From NCBI RefSeq assembly GCF_000764645.1, contig NZ_JRGK01000061.1, positions 1-64,000 of the forward strand: a stretch of DNA of 64,000 nt, read 5' to 3'. Origin of the DNA: Aeromonas finlandensis (GTDB lineage: Bacteria > Pseudomonadota > Gammaproteobacteria > Enterobacterales > Aeromonadaceae). Below the pieces are notes generated by a model that was given only the letters and a program-made list of their open reading frames with translations, searched no databases and was not told the origin of the DNA. The position numbers and the translations under genes were made by a program. Of the stretch, positions 35,981 to 43,943 are shown in pieces. Position 1 is the stretch's first letter; each line of letters opens with the position of its first letter.

Positions 35981-36210
35981 TCGCAACATACCACCCATAA
36001 CAAACGCTGGTCGTATCGTCCCTGCACGGCCATACGGATATACACACCCGTCCGCTCCTGCCTGATGAGCAAGAGGGCTTCCTGACTTGTGTGCTGATTT
36101 CGAGGGTGAAAGGCGGGCTGTGGGCCAGCACCTTTCCTATGTGCGGCCCAGCCATCTCCGGGCGGAGATCTGAGGCTTTCCGAACCCGATTCACATCGGG
36201 AGTGGCAAGG
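35981..36210 (-). promoter_or_regulatory. Structured pgaA leader with GGA motifs (candidate CsrA target)
   Basis: About 230 nt of non-coding leader on the minus strand. Three hairpins are visible: 36185-36200 (CCCGAT/ATCGGG), 36154-36169 (ATCTCCG/CGGAGAT) and 36116-36153, a long stem of GGCT, GGGCC and GCAC blocks whose 9-base loop reads AUAGGAAAG. Further GGA motifs follow in UUCGGAAA, CCGGAGAU, UCAGGAAG and CAGGAGCGGA. The E. coli pgaA leader is a known multi-site CsrA target of similar length, so the same control is likely. No known riboswitch fits. Confidence 0.6.
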
Positions 36211-36216
36211 AGGGCG

Positions 36217-36244
36217 ATTCTGCAGTTGTAGACAATTAAGTCAA
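36217..36244 (-). promoter_or_regulatory. Candidate pgaA promoter
   Basis: Minus strand TTGACT (36244-36239), 16-bp spacer and CAGAAT (36222-36217; 4 of 6 matches to TATAAT). It would start transcription near 36210. The -10 is poor, so this is a tentative sigma-70 promoter. Confidence 0.4.
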
Positions 36245-36254
36245 TCAGATTAGA

Positions 36255-36269
36255 TGATAATGGTTATCA
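36255..36269. promoter_or_regulatory. Candidate Fur box upstream of pgaA
   Basis: TGATAAT-G-GTTATCA matches the 7-1-7 Fur consensus (TGATAAT-G-ATTATCA) at 14 of 15 positions, with perfect TGATAA/TTATCA arms. It lies 11 bp upstream of the candidate pgaA -35 hexamer, inside an AT-rich 300-bp non-coding stretch. Confidence 0.5.
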
Positions 36270-36516
36270 AATGGATTGATGTGATCGATATTTATGCACA
36301 AAGATAGCCACAAAAAACACTATTGAAGAATTAGGCAAAACCATGTGGATTGTTGGTTCTATGACCTTGCTACCCACTATTCGCACTCATCTTCATATGA
36401 ATACATATCTGATGAAAAAATTGCGGCCCAATCGACAAAGCGACAGATTGTGTCGCGCACATGTCCACAAAATGGCAATACCTGACACTGTTGCGACAAT
36501 AAATTGCTACGAAAAG
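36270..36516. other. AT-rich spacer without recognisable gene
   Basis: About 250 bp upstream of pga and downstream of the M3 peptidase gene. One short frame (36343-36564) has no ribosome site and runs into the terminator, so it is not called. I see nothing else here. Confidence 0.6.
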
Positions 36517-36548
36517 CAGTGCTCCCGGCCCGATCACCGGGAGCACTG
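36517..36548 (-). terminator. Terminator of the M3 peptidase gene
   Basis: CAGTGCTCCCGG / CCGGGAGCACTG, 12-bp perfect stem with an 8-base loop, 5 bp past the stop; on the minus strand CTTTTC follows. Confidence 0.85.
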
Positions 36549-36552
36549 TGGA

Positions 36553-38397
36553 TTACGCGGCTGACACTGGTCGGTAATGGTTAACGATCCACGCCTCGAA
36601 ATCGGCCAGCATACGCCCCTCCGACTCACTGTTGTCGGCGATAAGCTCGGAGCCGTGTACCACCCGGATATGGGCATCGAGCGGGCTTCCCTCACCCGCC
36701 ACGGGGCGCTGCTGCGCGGCGGCCATGCAGGCTTGCGCCTGTTGCCACGCCTCAGCGGCGCTCAGGTTGCACGCCTCGGCCAGCGGCACTGCGCTGAATC
36801 CCTCGCCAGTGAGACTACGCAGGGTCTCATCATGAGTCATGCCATTGCCCGGCCCCCAGTAGTGGGCAGCCAGATCCGGCCCGATGCGCGGGTTGTCGGT
36901 GAGGTAGCCATCACGTTTGAGGAAATAGGCGCGGGTCTGCTCCACCGCCATCAGCGCCAGCAGGTAGCCATGATAGGCGCAGGCGGACTCCTGATTAAGG
37001 AGGTGCGGAATAGCCAGCAGCGGACGCGGGCTCTCCACTCCGACAATCTTGCGCTCCCACTGGCGAGCCTGCGCCAGCACGGCATCCGGGGTGCGTTTGG
37101 CCTCATCCATGGCGTAGAGATCCCGCTCGAAGTAGGCCACCAGCGCGATCTGACGCTCGTTGAAGGCGCGAAACGGCTGGCGTGCGGTGATCATCGCCTT
37201 GATGAGCGCATCGGGGATCGCCTCTCCCGCCGCGTTTCTGGCGTAGCGCTTGAGCCAGTCGGCATCGTCCAGCAGGCTGTCGCAGAACATCGACTGGGTC
37301 TCGGCATAGGCCATGGAGGTGGGCGGAAACTCCTGTGAGAAGCAGGGGGCGTTGCCGGTGACATTGGCAAAGTGCGCGGCGTGGCCCCCCTCGTGGAACA
37401 GGGTGTTGAGACCGTTCCAGCCGCTGCCCACCTGCGCCGGATCGGCCAGGCTGGTGAAATTGACCACCGCAGGCACCCACTCCCCTTTCTGGAAGAAGCT
37501 CGGTACCGGGCCGTGGCAAAAGCCGTTCTCGTATTTCCCCTCCCGGGTCAGCAAGTCCAGGGTGAGGGTCGCGCCGCGATACTGGATGCCGAGACGACGG
37601 AAACTCTCGACCCAATCTCTCAGTGCCCGCGAGAAGGGCACGTAAGGATCGAGCTGGCGGGTTACATCGCCGCTCACGCTGTAACGCAGGTTGTGGGGCA
37701 GCAAGGCCGCCTCCCCCTTGGCGGCTTTGAGCTCGGCGAGGCTCTGCTGCAGCCGCGCGTCGGTGCGGGCAATAAAATCGTCGAGGATGGCGAACAGCTG
37801 CTCCGGGCTCATCTGCTCGTTCTTGCGCACCTTGTAGTCGAAGTAGTCGCGATAGCCCATGGCACGGGCAAAGCGGTTGCGGATCGCCACCACCTCGAGA
37901 AAACCGTTGCCGACCACCCACTGCTCCAGGGAGTGGAACATGGCGAGCGCGCTCTGGCGCACCGCCTCGTTCGGGCTGGCGGCAAGCGAGGTGCTGGCGG
38001 CGGGCAAGCTGCCTGCCACCTGCTGACCCTGCTCATCCAGCAGGGTCAGCTTCAGCCCTTTGCGGCGAGCGAACAGATCCGCTTCGGCGGCCACCAGCTC
38101 ATCCATCAGAGCGGCGGCAGCCGGATCTTCGATGACGTTGCACTCGAAGAAGGCGATCCAGCCTTGCAGACCGCGTTTGAGATCATCCTCTTCAGCCTGC
38201 GCCAGCATCTCCCGCAACGCGGGCAGACGGGCCGGATTGGCACAAAAGGCCTTGTAGGCCTGCTCGGCCGCAGTAAAGCCGGCCTGATCGTCGCTGGTGC
38301 CCATGTAGGTGGACCAGAAGAGGTCCTCCTTGTGCCTGTGTACCTGCAGGTAGTCGGCGTTGAGCTGGTTGAAGTAATTCCTGGCAATGGAACTCAT
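36553..38397 (-). CDS. M3 family metallopeptidase (oligopeptidase)
   Basis: Cytoplasmic zinc oligopeptidase of the thimet/oligoendopeptidase F type; no signal peptide. The 614-aa helical protein carries the zinc motif HEGGH at residues 335-339 (LFHEGGHAAHF), with the third ligand probably E368 in SMAYAETQSMF. The GG in HExxH is a variant of the usual HEFGH seen in some M3 subfamilies. It is a single gene with its own terminator. Role inferred as degradation of short peptides; no neighbour helps to narrow it. Confidence 0.87.
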   Translation of the reverse strand: MSSIARNYFNQLNADYLQVHRHKEDLFWSTYMGTSDDQAGFTAAEQAYKAFCANPARLPALREMLAQAEEDDLKRGLQGWIAFFECNVIEDPAAAALMDELVAAEADLFARRKGLKLTLLDEQGQQVAGSLPAASTSLAASPNEAVRQSALAMFHSLEQWVVGNGFLEVVAIRNRFARAMGYRDYFDYKVRKNEQMSPEQLFAILDDFIARTDARLQQSLAELKAAKGEAALLPHNLRYSVSGDVTRQLDPYVPFSRALRDWVESFRRLGIQYRGATLTLDLLTREGKYENGFCHGPVPSFFQKGEWVPAVVNFTSLADPAQVGSGWNGLNTLFHEGGHAAHFANVTGNAPCFSQEFPPTSMAYAETQSMFCDSLLDDADWLKRYARNAAGEAIPDALIKAMITARQPFRAFNERQIALVAYFERDLYAMDEAKRTPDAVLAQARQWERKIVGVESPRPLLAIPHLLNQESACAYHGYLLALMAVEQTRAYFLKRDGYLTDNPRIGPDLAAHYWGPGNGMTHDETLRSLTGEGFSAVPLAEACNLSAAEAWQQAQACMAAAQQRPVAGEGSPLDAHIRVVHGSELIADNSESEGRMLADFEAWIVNHYRPVSAA

Positions 38398-38674
38398 AAA
38401 TTCCCTCTTGTTATGGGGTTACCCGTACCCGGGCCCCCTCCTTTTTTTGATGAAATGCCAAACCATTCACACTCTTTGGCAAAAATTGCGCAGGGATGCG
38501 CCTGAATACGCTACCACAAAGTGGGTGGTTGCTGTCTGCTGACTATACTGATGTTAAAACGCTCATTTAAGAACCGGTGGCAACTTGCTGAAAGTAAATG
38601 AGATGTTAATTCGTACACACAGGCTGCTGCTGTAACGAGCCATACAAAATCAACAGGGAAATGAGGGTTTAGTC
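38398..38674. promoter_or_regulatory. Divergent promoter region between M3 peptidase and chemoreceptor genes
   Basis: A 277-bp gap with AT-rich sequence on the chemoreceptor side and AGGGTTTAGTC before its ATG. No convincing operator or sigma-28 promoter could be defined. Confidence 0.5.
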
Positions 38675-40357
38675 ATGTTCAAGCTCGGTGATATCACCGT
38701 GAGCCGCAAATTGCTTTTGCTGCTCACGCTGGCGTTTGTCGGTTTTGTCGCATTGCTGCTTATCTCGGCCAACGCGCTCCAGCGAAACCTGATGAGTGAA
38801 CGGGAAGCGCGACTCAGTGCGGTATTGAGTCAGGCCATGAGCCAGATCCAGTTTCTGGCCAGCACATTGCCAGCAGATCAGGCCCAGCTGGAGGCGCGCA
38901 AGCTGCTGACCCATATGCGCTTTGATGGCAACAACTACCTGTTTGTCATCGACGAGAGCCGCAAGATGCTGGTTCACCCCATCCGCCCCGAACTGGTCGG
39001 CCAGACAATGGGGGAAGGTGGCGCCGCCACCGCAGGGCAGTTCTGGTTCCAGATGGTGGATATTGCCAAAGGGGGCAAACAGGGCACCCTGCAATATATC
39101 TGGACCGGTCCGTCGGGTGAAACCGCTGACAAGCTCTCCATGGTCTCCGGCTATCAGCCGTGGGGCTGGATCCTCGGCTCCGGCATGCTGCTGCAGGACA
39201 TTCATCAGACTATCTGGTCGCAATACCTGAAGATGGGCACCGCCACCGGTATTGTCATCCTGTTGATGGGGCTGCTGGGCTGGCGCATCACCCACTCCAT
39301 CGTCTCCCCCCTCAACCAGATCAACCATGCCATGCAGCGGGTTGCCAAGGGGGATCTGGTGGTCAGCATCCCGGTGCAGGGCAAGGATGAGCTGGGCATG
39401 GTCGCCCGCTGCACCAACCAGAGTCTCGACGCCATCCGTCACGCCCTGCTGGAGGCCAGTCAGGGGGCCCGCAACGTGGCGGATGCCGCCCTGCGCATCG
39501 CCGCCTCTGCCGAGCAGACCAATCAGGCGGTCACCAGCCAGCGGGATCAGCTGGCCCAGCTCGCCACCGCCATGAACGAGATGAGCGCCACCATCTCCGA
39601 TGTGGCCGGGCATGCCGAAAATACCGCGCGGGATACCCAAGAAGCGACCGGTGAGGCTGGGCTCGGCAATCGGGATGTCCATGCCAGCGTGCATGGCATC
39701 AAGGCGCTGGCTACCGAGGTGGAGCAAGCCACCTATCAGGTCAACCAGCTTAAGGAGGGGGTGATGCAGATCAGCGAGGTGACCGCCGTTATCAGCTCCA
39801 TCTCGGATCAGACCAACCTGCTGGCCCTCAACGCCGCCATCGAAGCGGCCCGGGCCGGCGAGCAGGGCCGTGGCTTTGCCGTGGTGGCCGACGAGGTGCG
39901 CCAGCTGGCCAGCCGTACTCGCCAATCCACCGAAGAGATCCAGAGCACCATCGCCCAACTGCAGCAACGGGCCGTCACCGCCGCCAACGCCATGGATACC
40001 AGCCGCAAACTGGCAGAGAGCAGCGTCAACCAGTCCCAGCAAGCTGGGCAGGATCTCACCCTGATCGTCAACCATATCCAGCATGTGAGCGACATGGCGA
40101 CCCAGATCGCTACCGCCGCCGAGCAGCAGAGCATGGTGGCCGAGGATATGAACCGCAACGTCAGCGGCATCAACGACTCGGCGCTGGAGATGTCCCAGTC
40201 CGCCTCGCAACTGGCACAGGAGAGCGAGCTGCTGGCCGGTCTCTCCCGCAGCCTGGATGAGCGGCTTGCGGTGTTCAAACTGAGCAAGGAGTCCGTCGCG
40301 GCTCCGATGATGGCGCCCGTATCTCGCCCCTCCGGCGAGCCGCGCGCCCGTCATTGA
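38675..40357 (+). CDS. Methyl-accepting chemotaxis protein with sCache domain
   Basis: A 560-aa membrane chemoreceptor. Order: TM1 (about 12-32), periplasmic single Cache domain (about 40-185, with [20 protein letters not shown] and GWILGSGM typical of Cache_2/sCache), TM2 (about 190-212), HAMP (about 213-266) and the cytoplasmic signalling hairpin with its tip [27 protein letters not shown] near residues 384-410. sCache receptors often sense small organic acids; the ligand here cannot be read. It lacks a C-terminal NWETF-type CheR/CheB tether. Single gene with its own terminator. Confidence 0.94.
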   Translation: MFKLGDITVSRKLLLLLTLAFVGFVALLLISANALQRNLMSEREARLSAVLSQAMSQIQFLASTLPADQAQLEARKLLTHMRFDGNNYLFVIDESRKMLVHPIRPELVGQTMGEGGAATAGQFWFQMVDIAKGGKQGTLQYIWTGPSGETADKLSMVSGYQPWGWILGSGMLLQDIHQTIWSQYLKMGTATGIVILLMGLLGWRITHSIVSPLNQINHAMQRVAKGDLVVSIPVQGKDELGMVARCTNQSLDAIRHALLEASQGARNVADAALRIAASAEQTNQAVTSQRDQLAQLATAMNEMSATISDVAGHAENTARDTQEATGEAGLGNRDVHASVHGIKALATEVEQATYQVNQLKEGVMQISEVTAVISSISDQTNLLALNAAIEAARAGEQGRGFAVVADEVRQLASRTRQSTEEIQSTIAQLQQRAVTAANAMDTSRKLAESSVNQSQQAGQDLTLIVNHIQHVSDMATQIATAAEQQSMVAEDMNRNVSGINDSALEMSQSASQLAQESELLAGLSRSLDERLAVFKLSKESVAAPMMAPVSRPSGEPRARH

Positions 40358-40387
40358 TGGCGTCACCCCGTGTCGACTTGTCACCCG

Positions 40388-40417
40388 ACCTGCCAGCCCA
40401 GCTGGCAGGTTTTTTTG
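40388..40417 (+). terminator. Rho-independent terminator of the chemoreceptor gene
   Basis: ACCTGCCAGC / GCTGGCAGGT stem with a 3-base loop followed by seven Ts. Confidence 0.95.
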
Positions 40418-40630
40418 CGCCAGCAACACGCAATCAGCATACACCTTATCGGCATATCCAACAGCATCTGACGCCATTCTAAAACAAGATAACAACTTAA
40501 AAAACAGTCAGTTAGGATGATTTATGCGCCATTGAACGGTGCATTTAAACATTTAACTTCAAATAATCAATCAATGCAGTGCACAATGCTGATGGCCGAA
40601 CATTTGGCCCATCACTAACTATCTAGTCAT
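40418..40630 (+). promoter_or_regulatory. Promoter region of gbpA
   Basis: About 210 bp, AT-rich and gene-free, leading into the riboswitch. An imperfect inverted repeat (TGATGGCC / GGCCCATCA, 40590-40614) lies just before the aptamer. No regulator site was recognised with confidence. Confidence 0.5.
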
Positions 40631-40706
40631 TTGGCAAACTGACCGAAAGGTCGGGACGCAAAGCCTCCGGTCTACAGACGTTTTGTCCAGGATAGCGGGG
40701 TTGCCA
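40631..40706 (+). ncRNA. Cyclic di-GMP-I (GEMM) riboswitch aptamer
   Basis: The core GGGACGCAAAGCCTCCGG at 40653-40670 matches the class-I c-di-GMP aptamer almost exactly. It is preceded by a GACC-GAAA-GGTC tetraloop hairpin (40641-40652) and followed by a second helix ending GGATAGCGGGG. P1 closes through TGGCAA (40632-40637) with TTGCCA (40701-40706). The gbpA ATG lies 68 nt downstream. GbpA genes of Vibrio are known to carry this riboswitch class. Confidence 0.95.
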
Positions 40707-40770
40707 CACGCAAGTGTGCATCGGGGAACTCCCCGGCCAACTGACTGCCCACATCTGTCGAACAGAGGAA
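40706..40770 (+). promoter_or_regulatory. Riboswitch expression platform before gbpA
   Basis: Two small hairpins follow the aptamer: CACAC-GCAA-GTGTG (40706-40719) and CGGGG-AACT-CCCCG (40722-40735), then CTGT-CGA-ACAG (40755-40765) abutting the ribosome site AGAGGAA (40764-40770). There is no T-run, so control is more likely translational than by termination. The direction (on or off) cannot be read. Confidence 0.55.
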
Positions 40771-40773
40771 TGT

Positions 40774-42198
40774 ATGGCAGCAAAAATCCAACTCAATCAC
40801 ATCGCTGCAATTCTGGCCCTGCTGGCCAGCGGCAGCGCCCTGGCTCACGGCTATATCAGCAAGCCAGAGAGCCGCAACTATCTGTGCAACACCGGCGGCA
40901 ACAGTCAGTGTGGCGGTGTGCAGTGGGAGCCCCAGAGCGTGGAAGGCCCCTCCGGCTTCCCGCAAACCGGCCCGCAGGATGGTCAAATCGCCTCGGCGGG
41001 CAGCCCGCGCTGGAGCGAGCTGAACATCCAGACCAGCGACCGCTGGACCAAGCGTGAAGTACAGCCCGGCCCCTTCGCCATCAGCTGGACCTTCACCGCC
41101 AACCACGTCACCCGCAACTGGCGCTACTACCTCACCAAGCAGGATTGGAACCCCAACCAGCCGCTCACCCGTGCCTCGTTCGACCTGACCCCCTTCTGCG
41201 TCATCGACGGCAACATGGTGCAGCCGCCCAAGCAGGTCACCCACAACTGTACCCTGCCGGAGCGCACCGGTTATCAAGTGATCCTCGGCGTGTGGGAAGT
41301 GGGCGACACCAGCAACAGCTTCTACAACATCATCGATGCCAAGTTCAAAGATGGCAGCCAGCCGCCGCTGGCGTGGAGCCAGGCAGGCACCATCTACCCC
41401 TCCATCGACCTCGCGGCAGGTGACAAGGCAATGACCCGGGTATTCGATGCCAACGGCGAGCGCCCCGAGCTGCAGACCGTGCTGACCATCACCACCGCCG
41501 AGCAAGGCCAGAAGAACAGCTGGGCCCACGCCCTCGCCAGCAAGATCAACGCCGAACAGAGCCAGATCCGCGCCGGTCAGCAAGGAGCCGATGGCCAGTT
41601 CAATCCGGTCTATGGCATGAACCCCGTCTATCTGAAGCGCGGTAGCAAGCTGGAGCGGGTCGAGATTGACCTGCAACAGCTGCAGCCGCCGGTGGTGGAC
41701 AGCATCAGCGTCAGCGGCCTGGCCAGCGACTATGTGCTGGACAACGGCAAGGCAACCCTCGATTTCACCGTCACCGCACAGGGCGATCTGGCCGTCACCA
41801 ACACCCTCTATGACCATGGCGGCGTCGCCAAGGGTGAAAGCAGTGCCGACATCAAGGACAGCAGCCACACCTTCACCATGGCGCTGGAAGGGCTCAAGGC
41901 AGGTCACCACCAGCTGGTGATCAAGGCCACCCCGAAAGCGGGCGGCGAGACCATCCAGCAGACCATGGATCTGATGTTCAAGGAGGCGAGCAGTGGCGGC
42001 GACTACCAGTTTGTCTTCCCGAATTCGCTCAAATCCTATGCCGCTGGCACCAAGGTGCAGCAACCCAAGAATGGCAAGGTCTATCAGTGCAAGCCCTTCC
42101 CCTACAGCGGTTACTGCCAGCAGTGGACCACCACCGCCCCCCAGTACGAGCCGGGCATCGGCTCCCACTGGCAGATGGCGTGGGATGAAGTGCACTAA
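40774..42198 (+). CDS. gbpA: GlcNAc/chitin-binding LPMO GbpA
   Basis: Secreted colonisation factor that binds chitin and mucin GlcNAc. The 474-aa protein has a signal peptide cleaved before H25 (SALA-HGYISKPESR), giving the N-terminal histidine of the AA10 copper lytic polysaccharide monooxygenase (about 25-205). Two central GbpA-type domains follow (about 210-405), then a C-terminal chitin-binding module (about 410-474) rich in Trp/Tyr and Cys. Domain order and length match Vibrio cholerae GbpA. The ATG at 40774 is in frame with the signal peptide; an overlapping ATG at 40770 is out of frame. Control by the upstream c-di-GMP riboswitch is expected. Confidence 0.95.
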   Translation: MAAKIQLNHIAAILALLASGSALAHGYISKPESRNYLCNTGGNSQCGGVQWEPQSVEGPSGFPQTGPQDGQIASAGSPRWSELNIQTSDRWTKREVQPGPFAISWTFTANHVTRNWRYYLTKQDWNPNQPLTRASFDLTPFCVIDGNMVQPPKQVTHNCTLPERTGYQVILGVWEVGDTSNSFYNIIDAKFKDGSQPPLAWSQAGTIYPSIDLAAGDKAMTRVFDANGERPELQTVLTITTAEQGQKNSWAHALASKINAEQSQIRAGQQGADGQFNPVYGMNPVYLKRGSKLERVEIDLQQLQPPVVDSISVSGLASDYVLDNGKATLDFTVTAQGDLAVTNTLYDHGGVAKGESSADIKDSSHTFTMALEGLKAGHHQLVIKATPKAGGETIQQTMDLMFKEASSGGDYQFVFPNSLKSYAAGTKVQQPKNGKVYQCKPFPYSGYCQQWTTTAPQYEPGIGSHWQMAWDEVH

Positions 42199-42221
42199 CC
42201 CACGCTTGTGCACATAAAAAA

Positions 42222-42248
42222 GGGCGTCCTCTCTAGCAGGGGACGCCC
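42222..42248. terminator. Terminator between gbpA and the ABC operon
   Basis: GGGCGTCC / GGACGCCC stem. On the minus strand it is followed by TTTTTT, making a good terminator for the ABC operon; on the plus strand it lies 24 bp after the gbpA stop with a poor T-run. Confidence 0.8.
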
Positions 42249-42348
42249 GGAAAAATCAAACCTTGCGGTTTGCATACCAACGGAACCAAGACCTCACTCT
42301 TCACTTACTTCACACACTCAACACACTCTTCAAAACAGGGTTTGTCCA

Positions 42349-43185
42349 TTAACCCTGCCATTTTCCTCCTTCGACAATCACATCATTCGGATCGGTATCA
42401 GGGCTCAGCTTGTCACGCACATACTGGTCATAGAGCTTGAGCAGGTACTTCTCCTCACCCAGCTTGGCGAGACGGTCATTGACCCAGTCACGCAGCTCGA
42501 TATTGCCCTTCTTCACCGCCGGGGCGATGGGGTCTTCCGAGCCCAGTTTTTCGGGCAATACCCGATAGCCCGGGTTCTCCTTGGCCCAGCTGAACAGCAC
42601 CAGATTGTCCTGGGCGTAGGCATCGCCGCGTCCCTGCGCCAGCGCTTGCAAGGATTCGGTATTCTTCTCGAACTTGAGCACCTTCCACTCCGGATGATTG
42701 CGGGTCAGCCAGATGTCGGCCGTGGTGCCCGTGGTGACGATCAGGGTCTTGCTGGCCAGATCATCCAGTTTCTTGGCCGCGCTCCCTTCCGGCACCAGCA
42801 CCTGTACCGCCACTCGCAGGTTCGGGTTGGTGAAATCCACCACCTCGCGCCGCTCCGGGGTCACCGTCATATTGGCGAGGATCAGATCCACCTTGTCGCT
42901 CTGCAGGAAGGGGATGCGACTGGCTGGCTCCACCGCCACGAACTCGATCTTGTTCTCGTCCCCCAGCAGATCCCTGGCGAGGCGGCGACCCAGATCCGTG
43001 TCAAAACCGACGTAGTTGCCCTTCTCGTCCACGTAGCCAAACGGCGGTTTGTCGGTGAAGACGCCGACGATGAGCTTGTCCCGCGCCTTGATCTTGTCGA
43101 GGGAACCGTCCGCCGCATGGGCAGCGCCGCTGGCGATACCCAGTCCCAATAAGGCACTAAGCAGAACCGAGGTGATTTTTTTCAT
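42349..43185 (-). CDS. Amino-acid ABC transporter substrate-binding protein
   Basis: Periplasmic family-3 (SBP_bac_3) solute-binding protein, 278 aa, with a signal peptide (about 1-24, AAHA-ADG). Polar-amino-acid binders share its motifs KLIVGVFTDKPPFGYVD, GFDTDLGRRLA, VDLILANMTVTPERREVVDFTNP and GRGDAYAQDN. Specificity is not determinable; Cys/Glu/Asp/Gln-type ligands are typical. Its start overlaps the ATPase stop (ATGA). It is the last gene of the operon, followed after 100 bp by a terminator. Confidence 0.9.
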   Translation of the reverse strand: MKKITSVLLSALLGLGIASGAAHAADGSLDKIKARDKLIVGVFTDKPPFGYVDEKGNYVGFDTDLGRRLARDLLGDENKIEFVAVEPASRIPFLQSDKVDLILANMTVTPERREVVDFTNPNLRVAVQVLVPEGSAAKKLDDLASKTLIVTTGTTADIWLTRNHPEWKVLKFEKNTESLQALAQGRGDAYAQDNLVLFSWAKENPGYRVLPEKLGSEDPIAPAVKKGNIELRDWVNDRLAKLGEEKYLLKLYDQYVRDKLSPDTDPNDVIVEGGKWQG

Positions 43186-43943
43186 GCTGACTCCTTTCGT
43201 TTGATGACATTTGTATAAGAAAACTTGGCGAGGAACTGGCGCGCACGCGGGCTCCCGGGATTGTCGAAAAATTGGTGGGGGGCGGCCTGCTCCAGAATGT
43301 GGCCGCCATCCATGAAGACGATGCGATCCGCCACCGCCCGGGCGAAGGCCAGCTCGTGGGTGACGATGAGCAGGGTCATGCCGCTGCCAGTGAGATCGCG
43401 GATCACCTCCAGCACCTCCTGCACCATCTCGGGGTCGAGGGCGGCGGTTACTTCGTCAAACAGCATCACCTGGGGGTTCATGCACAGCGCCCGCACGATG
43501 GCGATGCGCTGCTGCTGACCACCGGAGAGCTGGCGCGGATAGTCGTGGCGGCGCTCCCAAAGACCGATACGGGTCAGCAACTGCTCGGCTTGCCGCAGCG
43601 CCTCTGCCTGCTCCCTCTTTTGCACCTGCAGGGGGCCAAGCAGCACATTTTCCAGCACCGTCAGGTTGGGGAAGAGGTGATAGCTCTGGAACACCATGCC
43701 GATCCGCTGGCGTACCCGTTGCCAGTCGGTGGCGTCATCCAGCAACACACCATCGAAGCGGATCTCGCCCCCCTGAATGGGTTCGAGCCCGTTGAGAGTG
43801 CGCAGCAAGGTGCTCTTGCCACAACCACTTGGCCCCAGAATGACGATCACCTCCCCGGCGCGCACGCTGAGGCTGATCCGATCCAGCACCCGATTCGGGC
43901 CGAACTGTTTACTGACAGAACCGAGTTCAAGCAGAGGTGTCAT
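43182..43943 (-). CDS. Amino-acid ABC transporter ATP-binding protein
   Basis: Cytoplasmic ATPase of a polar-amino-acid importer, 253 aa. Walker A GPSGCGKST (about 37-45), Q-loop MVFQSYHLFPNLTV, ABC signature LSGGQQQR, Walker B VMLFDEVTAALDP and the switch histidine (LIVTHELAFA) are all intact. GlnQ/HisP-like family. ATGA overlaps join it to the permease gene upstream and the binding-protein gene downstream. Confidence 0.95.
   Translation of the reverse strand: MTPLLELGSVSKQFGPNRVLDRISLSVRAGEVIVILGPSGCGKSTLLRTLNGLEPIQGGEIRFDGVLLDDATDWQRVRQRIGMVFQSYHLFPNLTVLENVLLGPLQVQKREQAEALRQAEQLLTRIGLWERRHDYPRQLSGGQQQRIAIVRALCMNPQVMLFDEVTAALDPEMVQEVLEVIRDLTGSGMTLLIVTHELAFARAVADRIVFMDGGHILEQAAPHQFFDNPGSPRARQFLAKFSYTNVIKRKESA

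Noticed and set aside
35925-36194. 89-codon frame on the minus strand across the pgaA leader
   Set aside because: It overlaps the start of pgaA out of frame, has no ribosome site, and its sequence is explained by RNA hairpins.
35981-36210. Possible cobalamin-type riboswitch in the pgaA leader (GCCACT before a hairpin, GGAAAGCC, GTGAATC)
   Set aside because: The 5' half of the B12 aptamer is missing and the order of the conserved boxes does not fit. The hairpin/GGA arrangement explains the leader better.
36343-36564. 73-codon frame on the plus strand
   Set aside because: It has no ribosome site, resembles no known protein and runs through the terminator into the M3 peptidase 3' end.
38540-38600. 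Sigma-28 promoter for the chemoreceptor gene
   Set aside because: A TAAA at suitable distance exists, but the -10 (CCGGTGGC) deviates strongly from GCCGATAA.
38669-40495. 608-codon frame antisense to the chemoreceptor gene
   Set aside because: The chemoreceptor on the plus strand has all its domains; the antisense translation is repetitive and domain-free.
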